This document shows positions 38,633 to 47,833 of a stretch of 64,000 bases of DNA, piece by piece; positions within the stretch are counted from its first letter, which is position 1; every line of letters starts with the position of its first letter. This DNA is from Salipiger mangrovisoli (lineage in GTDB: Bacteria > Pseudomonadota > Alphaproteobacteria > Rhodobacterales > Rhodobacteraceae): the NCBI RefSeq assembly GCF_015223355.1, contig NZ_JADFFK010000003.1, positions 241,909-305,908 on the forward strand, in the 5' to 3' direction. A program made the position numbers and the translations under genes. The notes below the pieces were generated by a model. That model made no database searches, was not told the origin of the DNA, and worked only from the letters and a program-made list of their open reading frames with translations.

Positions 38633-41464
38633 ATGACCGCCACCGACCGCAACCTTTCCGACGCCATCGACCGCCTTCCCGGCGCCCTGAAGGACGCTGG
38701 CTTTCGCGGCGATGTCGACCGGGACAGCGCGCTCAGGGCGGCCATGTCCACCGACAATTCTGTCTACCGCATCCTGCCCGACCTGATACTTGCCCCGCGC
38801 GATGCCGAGGATGTCGTGGTCTGCATGTCGGTGCTGGAACGCCCCGAGTTCGCACATGTCCCGTTGACCGCACGTGGCGGCGGCACTGGCACCAATGGCC
38901 AGAGCCTCAACCGCGGCATCATCCTCGACATGCGGCGTCACATGCACCGGCTGTTGGAGGTCGATCCCGAGGGGGACTGGGCTGATGTCGAGCCGGGCAT
39001 CGTGCTCGACGACCTGAACGCGCAGCTGCGGCCCATGGGGCTGTTCTTCGCGCCAGAGACCTCGACCTCGACCCGCTGCGTCGTCGGCGGCATGGTCTCG
39101 ACGGATGCGTCGGGCAAGGGCTCGCGCATCTATGGCAAGACCTCGGACAACCTGCTCGGGGTCGAGATCGCACGGGGGCAGGGACGCGTGTCGAGCCTCG
39201 CTGATGCGCCGAGCTGGGCCACGCCGATGCTGGCGGCGGCGGAAACCGCCGCGCGGGCAGGGCGCGCGGCCTTCGTCGCGAAGACCCCGCGGCTCAACCG
39301 TCGCTTCACCGGCTACGACCTCGAGCGCGCCTGCCCCGAGGAGGGCGGCTTTCAGTGGTGGCGGCTCTTTCCCGGCTCCGAAGGCACTCTTGGACCGATC
39401 ACCCGCATTCGGGTGAAGCTCCGCCCGCTGCCCAAGGAAAAGCGCCTTGTTGTCGCCGGGTTTGCCAGCTTCCGCGGCTCGCTGGCCGCCGCGATGCCGC
39501 TGATGCAGGACAATCCAACCGCCATCGAGGTGATGGACGAGCGGGTGCAGGCGCTGGCCGGAGAAGCCGGTTTGCTCGGCCGTCTGCCCGAGGCCCTGCG
39601 CCCGCAAGGCGGTGAGGCGCTGGCCTACACGTTCATCGAATTCAATGGCGACGATGCCGGGGAACTCGCGGCCCGCACTGCCGCCTGCGAGGCGCGGCTG
39701 CGGGGCTTGCCGGGCATCCGGGCGGTGCATGTTGCGGCAGGCAGCGATGAGATCCGCGAACTCTGGGCGATCCGCTCGGCCGGTGTCGGGCTGCTGGGCA
39801 AGGTCGAGGGGCGCGCCCGACCGGTCGCCTTTGTCGAGGATTGCGTGGTGCCGCCGGAAACGCTGCCGGGTTTCCTCGACGGTTTTCTCGACATTCTCAC
39901 CCGCCACGGGCTGAGTTTCGGCATCTATGGTCATGTGGATGTCGGCTGTCTGCACATCAGGCCGGCGCTCGACATCGACACAGAAGAGGGACGTGGCCGG
40001 CTGGTGCAGGTCTCTGACGAGATCTTCGATTTGGTGAACCGCCATGACGGTATCTTCTGGGGTGAACATGGCAAGGGGGTGCGCGGCGCCTATCTCGAAG
40101 GCTGGATCGGGCCCGAGGCCTATGCCGCGCTGCAGGGGGTGAAGGCCGCCTTCGATCCTTCGGGGCGCTTCAACCCCGGCAAGCTGGTGGCCGCAGGCGC
40201 GCCGGTCATGGGGATCGCCACGACCCCCTTCCGCCCGTTCAACGCGCCCGACGGCGATCCGCTGGAGAAGGCGTTCCGCTGCAACGGCAATGCGCAATGC
40301 CTCAGCTATGCGGCAACCGTGCCCATGTGCCCGTCGTTCAAGGCGACCGGAGATGTGCGGCACTCGCCAAAGGGCCGCGCCGACGCCTTGCGCGCGTGGC
40401 ACGAGGACCGGCGATCCGGGGTCACGACGGTGGATGAGGACGATCTTCTCGGCACGCTCGACACCTGCCTGGGCTGCAAGACCTGCGCCTCGACCTGCCC
40501 GGTGCAGGTGGACATTCCGGCGATGCGCGCGGCGTATTATGCCGATGTCTACGCGCGCAAGACGCGCCCGCTGACCGACAGGGCAATGCTGCTGGCCGAG
40601 CGCCTGAGCCCTTTGGTGCTGCGTGCCGCGCCCATGATGCGCCTCGCCTGGCCGCTCGCGCGGCGCGCGGCAGAAGCCGTGCTGTGCGTGACGGATTTGC
40701 CCGGTGAGCTTGCGCGTCAATTGCCGCGCGCGGCACGGGTTTCTCTGTCCGAGCTAGAACGCCGCGCGCTGCCGGAACGTGCGGTTCTTGTGTGGATGGA
40801 TTGGTTCTCTGCGCTCTATGACGGCGCGACGCAGCGCGATGTCTTCCGTGGCCTCACGGCGCTTGGCTACGCGCCGCTCTTTGTCGATATGCTGCCTGCT
40901 GGCAAGGTCGCGGGAGACCTTGGCGATCGCGCGGGGTTTGCGAAGATGGCAGCCCGGCTCGTGGCGGCGCTGAGGTCCGGTGCGGCCAGCGGCGCGCCGA
41001 TGATCGGTCTCGATCCGGCCTTTGTCATGGCGTTGCGGCAGGACTATCGAAAGGCAGGGCTTGAGGTGCCTGAGGTGCTCTTGCCGCAGGAATTCCTTGC
41101 GGCGGAGGTCCGGCGCGGGGCGACGCTGCCGCAGGTGCCTGGCGGGCCGTTGAGCCTCTTCACCCATTGCACCGAAAGCACCGGCGCGCCCACATCTCGC
41201 AATGACTGGCAGGAGGTGTTCACTGCGCTTGGGCTGCAAATCGACACGCCGGCGACGGGATGCTGCGGCATGGCGGGCATGTTCGGCCACAAGACCCGGC
41301 ATCAGCAGATGTCGCGCAAGCTGTTCGACATGTCTTGGGCCGGGCCTCTCGCAAGGGCCGAGGAAGCGGTGGCCACCGGTTTCTCCTGTCGCTGCCAGAC
41401 GGAGCGGCTCGCAGGTGGGCCGATACGCCACCCGCTGGGTCTGATCGCCGACCGACTGAACTGA
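38633..41464 (+). CDS. ydiJ: FAD/Fe-S D-2-hydroxyacid dehydrogenase (YdiJ / D-2-hydroxyglutarate dehydrogenase type)
   Basis: A 943-residue fused oxidoreductase. It has an N-terminal FAD PCMH domain (about 40-270, with TARGGGTGTNGQSLNRG), a FAD-oxidase C domain (about 270-520), a ferredoxin-like region with cysteines in CNGNAQC (about 549) and the canonical CLGCKTCASTCPV (about 611-623), and a C-terminal CCG domain with GCCGMAGMFGHK (about 875). E. coli YdiJ is close in layout and oxidizes D-2-hydroxyglutarate to 2-oxoglutarate; D-lactate is another possible substrate. CAGGAG precedes the ATG. The divergent LysR is the likely regulator. Confidence 0.88.
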   Translation: MTATDRNLSDAIDRLPGALKDAGFRGDVDRDSALRAAMSTDNSVYRILPDLILAPRDAEDVVVCMSVLERPEFAHVPLTARGGGTGTNGQSLNRGIILDMRRHMHRLLEVDPEGDWADVEPGIVLDDLNAQLRPMGLFFAPETSTSTRCVVGGMVSTDASGKGSRIYGKTSDNLLGVEIARGQGRVSSLADAPSWATPMLAAAETAARAGRAAFVAKTPRLNRRFTGYDLERACPEEGGFQWWRLFPGSEGTLGPITRIRVKLRPLPKEKRLVVAGFASFRGSLAAAMPLMQDNPTAIEVMDERVQALAGEAGLLGRLPEALRPQGGEALAYTFIEFNGDDAGELAARTAACEARLRGLPGIRAVHVAAGSDEIRELWAIRSAGVGLLGKVEGRARPVAFVEDCVVPPETLPGFLDGFLDILTRHGLSFGIYGHVDVGCLHIRPALDIDTEEGRGRLVQVSDEIFDLVNRHDGIFWGEHGKGVRGAYLEGWIGPEAYAALQGVKAAFDPSGRFNPGKLVAAGAPVMGIATTPFRPFNAPDGDPLEKAFRCNGNAQCLSYAATVPMCPSFKATGDVRHSPKGRADALRAWHEDRRSGVTTVDEDDLLGTLDTCLGCKTCASTCPVQVDIPAMRAAYYADVYARKTRPLTDRAMLLAERLSPLVLRAAPMMRLAWPLARRAAEAVLCVTDLPGELARQLPRAARVSLSELERRALPERAVLVWMDWFSALYDGATQRDVFRGLTALGYAPLFVDMLPAGKVAGDLGDRAGFAKMAARLVAALRSGAASGAPMIGLDPAFVMALRQDYRKAGLEVPEVLLPQEFLAAEVRRGATLPQVPGGPLSLFTHCTESTGAPTSRNDWQEVFTALGLQIDTPATGCCGMAGMFGHKTRHQQMSRKLFDMSWAGPLARAEEAVATGFSCRCQTERLAGGPIRHPLGLIADRLN

Positions 41465-41689
41465 GCGAATTCGGGCGGCCTATCTCAATCGCGGGGAACT
41501 GCGAGGGCAACGAAGAAACCGGCGAGCATGTCATCGCGAATATTTCCGAACCATTGCCGGCGGGTGTCAGAGACAGAGACCATTTGAGGGGTCCCGAACC
41601 CTTTGGGCGGATCGCCATAGTCATGACGGCGCAATATCGGCGGGTTGGTCTGGGGGTGTCCGGTGGATCAGCGGCCGGAAGTGCCACCC
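41465..41689. other. Gene-free stretch before the mntP remnant
   Basis: No credible start, domain or RNA fold was found here. The sequence reads as degraded coding DNA leading into the mntP fragment. Confidence 0.4.
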
Positions 41690-41950
41690 GATCGTCCTCG
41701 CGCTCGGCGACGCTGGCGACCGCGCTCGGCACATCAATCGATGCAATCGCCGTCGGCGTCTCGCTCGCTTTCCTGCACATCGACATCGTCGTCATGACGC
41801 GTGCGATCGGCTTTGCGACCTTGGTCATGAATTCGACCGGCGTGCTCTTGGGAAGGGTTTTGGGCGCAGGCTCCGGGCGGATTGCAGAAACCGTGGGAGG
41901 CATTGCGCTTGTCACGTTTGGCGCGACACTTCTTGGGGGGAGCATCTCAC
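41690..41950 (+). pseudogene. mntP: Remnant of manganese efflux pump MntP
   Basis: The frame encodes ATLATALGTSIDAIAVGVSL, then ...TRAIGFATLVMNSTGVLLGR, then ...RIAETVGGIALVTFGATLLGG, matching the second half of MntP: the conserved TSIDAxAVGVS, the VLLGRVLG repeat and the terminal helix. The first half of the protein is missing and the frame has no proper start or stop at the expected places, so this is a truncated gene. It lies between ydiJ and the ABC operon. Confidence 0.65.
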
Positions 41951-42015
41951 TGCCGCTGGCTGATGAGAGGCGCGAGGACGGTTGTTCCTGTCGTCCTCGC
42001 GCGCAAGATTCGGCG

Positions 42016-42756
42016 TCAGTGCCCGAGCACCTGCGACAGGAACTGTGCGCCGCGGTCGGTCTTGGGCGCGGTGAAGAACTCCTCGGGGCTGCCTTGCTCG
42101 ACGATCTCGCCGCGGTCCATGAAGATCACCCGGTCGGCGACCTTGCGGGCAAAGCCCATCTCGTGGGTCACGCAAATCATCGTCATCCCCTCGGACGCGA
42201 GCGAGGTCATCACGTCCAGGACTTCCGAGATCATCTCGGGATCGAGCGCCGAGGTCGGCTCGTCGAAAAGCAGGATTTCGGGCTTCATGCACAGCGAGCG
42301 GGCGATGGCCACGCGCTGCTGCTGCCCGCCTGAAAGCTGGCCCGGGTATTTGTCGGCCTGATCGGGGATGCGCACCTTTTCGAGATAGCGCATGGCCAGC
42401 GCCTCGGCTTCGGCCAGCGGTGTCTTGCGCACCAGCATGGGGGCAAGGGTGCAGTTCTCCAGCACGGTCATGTGGGGAAAGAGATTGAAGTGCTGGAACA
42501 CCATGCCCACCTCGCGGCGGATCTCGTCGATGTTGCCGATATTGTCGTCGAGCTCGGTGCCCAGCACGTTGATCGTGCCGCCGTCGTGCTCTTCGAGCCG
42601 GTTGATGCAGCGGATCATCGTGGACTTGCCCGAGCCCGAAGGGCCGCAGACAACGATGCGTTCGCCGCGTTTGACGGTCAGATCGATACTGCGCAGGGCG
42701 TGGTAGGTGCCGTAGTACTTCTGCAGGCCGCGGATGGAGATGGCGGGGACGTTCAT
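42016..42756 (-). CDS. bztD: Amino-acid ABC transporter ATP-binding protein (BztD/AapP type)
   Basis: A 246-residue importer ATPase. It has Walker [14 protein letters not shown]-loop [13 protein letters not shown], signature [15 protein letters not shown], Walker [15 protein letters not shown] and switch His in CVTHEMGF. It is of the polar amino-acid class (GlnQ/AapP). It is the last gene of the bztABCD operon and starts 9 bases after the bztC stop. Confidence 0.93.
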   Translation of the reverse strand: MNVPAISIRGLQKYYGTYHALRSIDLTVKRGERIVVCGPSGSGKSTMIRCINRLEEHDGGTINVLGTELDDNIGNIDEIRREVGMVFQHFNLFPHMTVLENCTLAPMLVRKTPLAEAEALAMRYLEKVRIPDQADKYPGQLSGGQQQRVAIARSLCMKPEILLFDEPTSALDPEMISEVLDVMTSLASEGMTMICVTHEMGFARKVADRVIFMDRGEIVEQGSPEEFFTAPKTDRGAQFLSQVLGH

Positions 42757-42765
42757 GGCGAGCTC

Positions 42766-43851
42766 CTATCGCTGGCCGGTCGCCATGCGCCGCTCGAGAT
42801 AGGCGCCATAGCGGCTGAGGCCGAAGACAAAGATGAAGTAGAGGAAGGCGACGAAGACGTAGACCTCGACGAAGGCGAAGGTCCAGTCGCTGGTGCCGAA
42901 GGCCGCATTGGCCGAGGACAGCAGCTCGAAGAAGCCGACAATGACCACCAGTGACGTCTCCATGAAGGTGATGACGAACTGGTTGATCGTGGCCGGCAGC
43001 GCGTTGCGGAAGGCCTGCGGCAGCAGGATGCGCGCGACCCGGTGGCGGTAGGGAATGCCGAGCGACATGGCCGCCTCGTCCTGCCCCTTGGCGACACCCT
43101 GCATGCCGCCGCGGATGATCTCGGCCTGGTAGGCGGCGAAGAACAGCGCCGAGCCCGCGATCACCCTGTAGAGCTTTTCCTGCAGCACGAAGTCCGGCAG
43201 CACGAAGGGCAGCACGATGGCGAAGGTGAAGAGGATGGAGATCAGCGGCAGTGAGCGCACCGCGTCAATCACCGCGCCGGTGGTCTTGGCAATCCAGGGC
43301 AATGTCGAGTTGCGCAGGAGCGCGAAGGCGATCGCAAGCGGCATGCCGATGATCGCCGTGGCGACGAAGATGAACAGCGTCAGGGCAAGCCCGCCCCATT
43401 GCTCCTCACGCACCAGCAGCAGGCCGAGCATTCCGCCTTTCATCAAGACGTAAAAGGTCAGAAATCCCAGTGCCCAGACCGCGGTCAGGCGCTTGCCGGT
43501 CCAGAAGACGGGAATACAGCTTAGCACCATGGTGACAATCACTGCGACGCAGGCAAGCGCGGAGCGCCATTGCTCCTCGTATGGGTAGAGGCCGAAGAAG
43601 ATCAGCCGCCAGCGATTTGCGATCACCGACCAGCAGGCGCCGCCCGCGGCCTGGCATTCGGGCTGGCGTGCCTCGGCGGCGAAGGTTGCGCGCAGAACAC
43701 CCCAGTCGAACAAGACCCAGCCGATCGAGAGCAGCAGGCCGAAGCACAGAACGCTGATCAGTGTGGAAACCGGCGAAGAGAAGTAGTCCCGGCGGAGTCG
43801 GCGCAGTTGGGTCGGACCGAGGGGGACGGGTCCGGTGTCTATGGCAGTCAT
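42766..43851 (-). CDS. bztC: Amino-acid ABC transporter permease (BztC/AapM type)
   Basis: A 361-residue membrane protein with about eight hydrophobic segments. The extended N-terminal part (about 1-150) with a periplasmic loop containing cysteines is typical of AapM/BztC, and the C-terminal half has the permease EAA loop GVAKGQDEAAMSLGIPYRHRV. The likely substrates are glutamate, glutamine, aspartate or other L-amino acids. It begins 2 bases after the bztB stop. Confidence 0.9.
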   Translation of the reverse strand: MTAIDTGPVPLGPTQLRRLRRDYFSSPVSTLISVLCFGLLLSIGWVLFDWGVLRATFAAEARQPECQAAGGACWSVIANRWRLIFFGLYPYEEQWRSALACVAVIVTMVLSCIPVFWTGKRLTAVWALGFLTFYVLMKGGMLGLLLVREEQWGGLALTLFIFVATAIIGMPLAIAFALLRNSTLPWIAKTTGAVIDAVRSLPLISILFTFAIVLPFVLPDFVLQEKLYRVIAGSALFFAAYQAEIIRGGMQGVAKGQDEAAMSLGIPYRHRVARILLPQAFRNALPATINQFVITFMETSLVVIVGFFELLSSANAAFGTSDWTFAFVEVYVFVAFLYFIFVFGLSRYGAYLERRMATGQR

Positions 43852-43853
43852 GC

Positions 43854-45020
43854 TCAGCTCCGGTTCTGGTGGCCCTTGAGGGCGATGGCGCGGTTGATCC
43901 GGTTCATCACCGCTGCGAGCGAGAAGTTGATGATGAGGAAGCCCGCCATCAGGATGCCTATGAGCTCCAGCGTCTGCCCCGAGTGGGTGATGGCCGAGGC
44001 GACGACCATGAAGAAGTCGGCGAAGCCCACGACGATGCCCAGCGTGGTTGCCTTGATCAGCCAGACGTACTGGTTGGTCAGGATTGGCAGCATGGCGCGG
44101 ACCGCGAGCGGAAGGCGGATGCGGGTGAAGCTCTGCCATTCGCTCAGGCCGAGCGCCTTGGCGGCCTCGGTCTGGCCGCGGCCGACCGCGATGAAGCCGC
44201 CGCGGACGATTTCACCGATATAGGCGCCGCCGTAGATCGCGATGGCGAAGGCCAGCGCGTAAATCTCGGGCTGTATGCGGTAGCCGCCGCGGATGTTGAG
44301 GCCCTTGAGCTCGGGCAGCGTCAGCAGCGGCGAGTCCGGAGCATGGCCGAGGAAGAAGAGCACCATGAGCGTTCCCAGGGTGACCAGGGCGACGGTCGAG
44401 GCGCGGCGGCGGCGCAGCGCGGGGGCCACGCGGCGAAAGCGCCTCGCGAGTGAAAGCCAGAGCAGAAGGGCAGAGCCGATGGCGAGCGCCAGAAAGCCCG
44501 CGGCAACGCTCCAGCCCGCGATGTTGAGGCCAGGCAGGTAGATGCCCCGGTTGCTCAGAAGCGCGCCGCCCGCTTCGATCGCCTGGCGAGGCGAGGGCAA
44601 ACGGTTGGCCAGTGCATACCAAAAGAAGACCTGCACGATCAGCGGGATATTGCGGAAAATCTCGAGGTAGATGGTGCCGAGAAGGCGGGCGGCCTTGTTC
44701 TCCGACACGCGTGCCAGCCCGACGAGCCCTCCGACCAGCGTCGCGAAGGCGAGCCCGATGATCCCCAGAAAGAGCGTGTTGAGCACGCCCATCAGCAGGA
44801 ACCACCAGTATGGATCCGAGGACGACGTCGGCAGCAGCGAGAAGGTCATGTCCCAGCCGGTGGACTTCCAGAGGAAGCTCCATCCCGACAGGATCCCCTG
44901 CGCCTGAAGATTGTGTCGGGCCGTCAGCGCCGCCGTCACCACGAGGGCGAGAAGGACGCCCACGTAGAGAATTTGCAGCAGCGCGTTCCGGGATTTCTGA
45001 TGCTGCAAGAGCGTCATCAT
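43854..45020 (-). CDS. bztB: Amino-acid ABC transporter permease (BztB/AapQ type)
   Basis: A 388-residue membrane protein of about eight TM segments. Hallmarks are the TM1 region near LYVGVLLALVVTAALTARHN and the EAA loop GRGQTEAAKALGLSEWQSFTRIRLP. It pairs with BztC to form the channel. The start at 45020 follows the terminator after bztA by about 20 bases, so its mRNA level should be lower than that of bztA. Confidence 0.9.
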   Translation of the reverse strand: MMTLLQHQKSRNALLQILYVGVLLALVVTAALTARHNLQAQGILSGWSFLWKSTGWDMTFSLLPTSSSDPYWWFLLMGVLNTLFLGIIGLAFATLVGGLVGLARVSENKAARLLGTIYLEIFRNIPLIVQVFFWYALANRLPSPRQAIEAGGALLSNRGIYLPGLNIAGWSVAAGFLALAIGSALLLWLSLARRFRRVAPALRRRRASTVALVTLGTLMVLFFLGHAPDSPLLTLPELKGLNIRGGYRIQPEIYALAFAIAIYGGAYIGEIVRGGFIAVGRGQTEAAKALGLSEWQSFTRIRLPLAVRAMLPILTNQYVWLIKATTLGIVVGFADFFMVVASAITHSGQTLELIGILMAGFLIINFSLAAVMNRINRAIALKGHQNRS

Positions 45021-45040
45021 GATCTCTCCTCACGCAGGAA

Positions 45041-45071
45041 GAAAAAGGCCCCCGTCCCGAAGGGCGGGGGC
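45041..45071 (-). terminator. Intercistronic terminator/attenuator between bztA and bztB
   Basis: A strong stem GCCCCCG...CGGGGGC with inner CCC/GGG (45048-45071) is followed on the minus strand by CTTTTTC. It lies between the binding-protein gene and the first permease gene. Partial termination there would favour high binding-protein and low permease expression. Confidence 0.75.
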
Positions 45072-45081
45072 AGGGGGGATG

Positions 45082-46110
45082 TCAGTCGATCACGAAGGGG
45101 AAGAGGACGCCGCCGGCATTCCAGAGCGCGGTCAGGTCGCGCGGCATCTTGTAGGGCGAGTCCTGCCCGAGGCTGCGCTGGAAGATCTCTGAATAGTTGC
45201 CGACCTTCTTGATCACGTTGTAGGCCCAGTCGTCGGACAGGCCGAGCGGAGTGCCCATGCCAGGGGTCGCACCGAGCATCTTCCCGACCTCGTTCGACGG
45301 CGGGTTGGCCTTCATTTCATCGACGTTTTCCGACGTGATGCCTTCCTGCTCGGCAAAGAGCAGCACCGAGAGGGTCCAGTTCGCGATGTCGAGCCATTCG
45401 TCATCGCCCTGGCGCACGATCATCACCTCGGGCTCCACCGCGAGGACATCGGGCAACAGTACGTGATCATCGGGATTGTCCGAAATCGAACGGGCGATCG
45501 CCAGGACCGGGCCCCATTGCGCATAGAGATCGCAGCGGCCGGAGAAATAGGCATCCTCGAGCTCTTCGGTCTTTTCAATGGCGACGGTCTCGAGGGTGAT
45601 GCCGAGGCGCTCGGCATAGGAGGCAACTTGACGCTCCTGGCTGGCGCCTGCGGGAATGCAGATCGTGCCGCCGTCCGCATCGGCAAGGCTCTCGAGGCCC
45701 AATTCCTTGTGCGCCATGACCTTGGTGGTGCCGAGGTAATAGGAGCTCGAGAACTGCAGGCCCAGTTCGGTGTCGCGCGAGAGCGTGCCGCCCGAGGCCT
45801 TGATGATGATATCCACGTCTCCCGACTGCAGCGACGGCCAGCGCTGCGCCCAGCTCAGCGGGATGATCTTCAGCGACGAGGGATCGCCGAAGATCGCAGT
45901 GGCGACGGCACGGCAGAGATCGACGTCGAGCCCCTTCCAGTTGCCCTTGTCGTCGACTTCCGCGAAGCCGAGATACGAGCCGGTGTGGCCGGGGCAGTTG
46001 AGCGCGCCGCGCTCCTGCACGGTCTTGAGCGTTTCCGAGGCCGCCTGGGCGGCGGCGGCAGACAACACGAAGCCGCCCGCCAGAACGGCGGTTTTGAGAA
46101 TGGATGTCAT
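45082..46110 (-). CDS. bztA: Amino-acid ABC transporter substrate-binding protein (BztA/AapJ type)
   Basis: A 342-residue periplasmic protein. The signal peptide MTSILKTAVLAGGFVLSAAA ends at AQA-AS, and the first domain starts with the BztA/AapJ pattern TLKTVQERGALNCPGHTG, then GNWKGLDVDLCRAVATAIFGD. Family members bind glutamate, glutamine, aspartate, asparagine or a broad L-amino-acid set. It is the first gene of the operon, but the SDR pair lies 93 bases upstream on the same strand and could share its transcript. Confidence 0.92.
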   Translation of the reverse strand: MTSILKTAVLAGGFVLSAAAAQAASETLKTVQERGALNCPGHTGSYLGFAEVDDKGNWKGLDVDLCRAVATAIFGDPSSLKIIPLSWAQRWPSLQSGDVDIIIKASGGTLSRDTELGLQFSSSYYLGTTKVMAHKELGLESLADADGGTICIPAGASQERQVASYAERLGITLETVAIEKTEELEDAYFSGRCDLYAQWGPVLAIARSISDNPDDHVLLPDVLAVEPEVMIVRQGDDEWLDIANWTLSVLLFAEQEGITSENVDEMKANPPSNEVGKMLGATPGMGTPLGLSDDWAYNVIKKVGNYSEIFQRSLGQDSPYKMPRDLTALWNAGGVLFPFVID

Positions 46111-46203
46111 TTGTGAAGTTCCCTGTTTTGCTTTGTTGGCGTTCTGCGTGCGGATCGCTCCGCGAGGGTACGCCGGGCGGGGCCGCCCGGGCGCGTATCG
46201 GTC

Positions 46204-46953
46204 TCAGGCGTAGATGTAGCCACCCGAGACGATGACGTTTTCACCGGTCATGTAGGTGTTCTTCGGACCGCCGGTCATCAGCACCCATTCGGCGATCTCG
46301 CGCGGAGTGCCGCCGCGACCAAGCGGGCTGGCCTTGGCGAGCTCGCCCAGGAAGCCGAGCTGCTTGGCCTTCTCGGTGGCCATGCCGGCGGGCGCGACCG
46401 AGTTCACGAGAATGCCTTCGGGGGCGACCTCATGCGCGAAGCTGCGGGTGAGGCTGACCACGGCGGCCTTGGTGGCGGCGTAATGGGCGTTCTGCGGGTG
46501 CGCCTTGAAGGCGTCCACCGAGGTGATGTTGACGATCCGCCCGCGCACCTCGTCCTTGCGCTCCTGGCTCTGCATGTGGCGCACGGCGGCGACCATCATG
46601 TGGTACGTGCCCTTCACGTTGACCGCATTCGACGCATCCCAGTCGGCATCGGTGATCTCGAGCAGGGGCTTGCGCGGGAAGATCGCGGCGGAGTTCACCA
46701 GCGTGTCGACGCGGCCGAGCTGGGCAGCAACCGCTTCGAAGGCCGCATGGGCGTCCGGCCCGTTGCGGATGTCGGCGGAGGCGAAGGCGCAGGGCAGCCC
46801 CTTGGCGCGCGCCGGGGCAAGCGCCGCTTCCGCGGCCTCGGCGTTGATATCGATGATCCCGAGCGCCGCTGCGCCCTCGGCCACGGCCATGTCACCGATC
46901 AGAGCGCCGAGCCCGGCGCCGCCTCCGACGATGACCACGGAAAGTCCCTTCAT
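46204..46953 (-). CDS. SDR-family oxidoreductase
   Basis: A 249-residue short-chain dehydrogenase. The cofactor loop is VGGGAGLG, and the NxxS-type strand [20 protein letters not shown] holds the catalytic Ser, Tyr and Lys. D-x at the end of strand 2 (IIDIN) suggests NAD rather than NADP. AAGGAGG lies before the ATG. Its start overlaps the stop of the upstream SDR (ATGA). An 8-bp GC hairpin (46173-46190) follows it. The substrate is unknown. Confidence 0.85.
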   Translation of the reverse strand: MKGLSVVIVGGGAGLGALIGDMAVAEGAAALGIIDINAEAAEAALAPARAKGLPCAFASADIRNGPDAHAAFEAVAAQLGRVDTLVNSAAIFPRKPLLEITDADWDASNAVNVKGTYHMMVAAVRHMQSQERKDEVRGRIVNITSVDAFKAHPQNAHYAATKAAVVSLTRSFAHEVAPEGILVNSVAPAGMATEKAKQLGFLGELAKASPLGRGGTPREIAEWVLMTGGPKNTYMTGENVIVSGGYIYA

Positions 46954-47663
46954 GTGTTTGCCTCCTTGGCGGGGGTGATGCGGGCGGGGAGTATGTCGAA
47001 GCGCGACACGTCGACATGCGGCGGCATCGCCAGCACGGCGACGACCATGCGCGACACGTCCTCGGGCTGAAGCGTGGTGCCGGGCCGGTACATGCCGGCG
47101 CGGGCCTCTGCGCTCAACACGTCCTTGTAGAGCGCCGTTTCGATCCGGCCTGCGACGATCTCGGTGACGCGCACGCCATGGTCCGCCAGATCGAGCCGCA
47201 GCGCCTGTGCGAAGCCGCCGATCGCGGCCTTGGTGGCGCAGTAGATCGCCATGTTCGCATAAGGCGCATGCCCGGAGATCGAACCCGTGAAGACCACGTG
47301 CCCGCTGCCGCGCGTGCACATGCCCGGCACGACCAGCCGGGTGAGTGCGAGCTGGGCCGTGACGTTGAGGCTGACCGCCTTGCCGATCTCGGCCGGGTCA
47401 AGATCCTGGAACGGCCCTGGAGGAGGCATCAGCCCGGCATTGTTCACAAGAACGTCGACCTCGACTCCCTTGAGCGTTGCGGTCACGGCGTCCACGTCCG
47501 CAAGATCGACGCCCACGGGCGTGACATTCTCGAACCGTCCCAGCTCTTCGAGGGCGGCCTTGTTGCGCCCCAGCGCGAGCACGAGATAGCCCTCGTCGCG
47601 CAGCGCTTCGACCAATGCGCGGCCCACGCCGCTGGTCGCTCCTGTGACCAATGCCCTCTTCAT
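46950..47663 (-). CDS. SDR-family oxidoreductase (YdfG-like)
   Basis: A 237-residue short-chain dehydrogenase with [17 protein letters not shown] at the N-terminus, NNAG in the middle and [18 protein letters not shown] holding the catalytic Ser-Tyr-Lys. It resembles the YdfG/serine 3-dehydrogenase group, which oxidizes 3-hydroxy acids. The ATG at 47663 gives the right N-terminus, with AGGG upstream. The 4-base overlap couples it to the next SDR. A palindrome shared with two other operons lies about 78 bases upstream. Confidence 0.85.
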   Translation of the reverse strand: MKRALVTGATSGVGRALVEALRDEGYLVLALGRNKAALEELGRFENVTPVGVDLADVDAVTATLKGVEVDVLVNNAGLMPPPGPFQDLDPAEIGKAVSLNVTAQLALTRLVVPGMCTRGSGHVVFTGSISGHAPYANMAIYCATKAAIGGFAQALRLDLADHGVRVTEIVAGRIETALYKDVLSAEARAGMYRPGTTLQPEDVSRMVVAVLAMPPHVDVSRFDILPARITPAKEANT

Positions 47664-47715
47664 GGCGCCCTTTCCGTGTTGATTGGAGCGAGCTTGCCGC
47701 AGGGGCGAGAGTCTC

Positions 47716-47753
47716 AAAATCAAGAAAGATCGAAGATAGACAAGTTTTGCTTG
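47716..47753 (-). promoter_or_regulatory. Shared CAAG-N5-CTTG element, copy 1
   Basis: On the plus strand AAAATCAAGAAA (47716-47727) and GACAAGTTTTGCTTG (47739-47753). The same two blocks with the same 23-base offset occur at 58040. The palindrome CAAG-N5-CTTG fits a LysR-type site. A 9-bp stem TCGAAGATA/TATCTTCGA (47730-47776) encloses it, so the site can also act as a LysR-gene terminator. Confidence 0.6.
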
Positions 47754-47833
47754 GGCAACCCATCCGGTATCTTCGAACGTGGGCGGCCACAAAGCCCCGC
47801 AAACTTGCCTTACCGGCAAGGATAGCTTGAAGA

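Noticed and set aside
38573..40720. Very long minus-strand open frame continuing upstream of the LysR
   Set aside because: It runs antisense to the ydiJ gene; high G+C keeps it open. Its protein is His/Arg/Gly-rich and shows no domain.
41500..41700. Manganese riboswitch before mntP
   Set aside because: The gene start is gone and no yybP-ykoY-like fold could be traced by eye.
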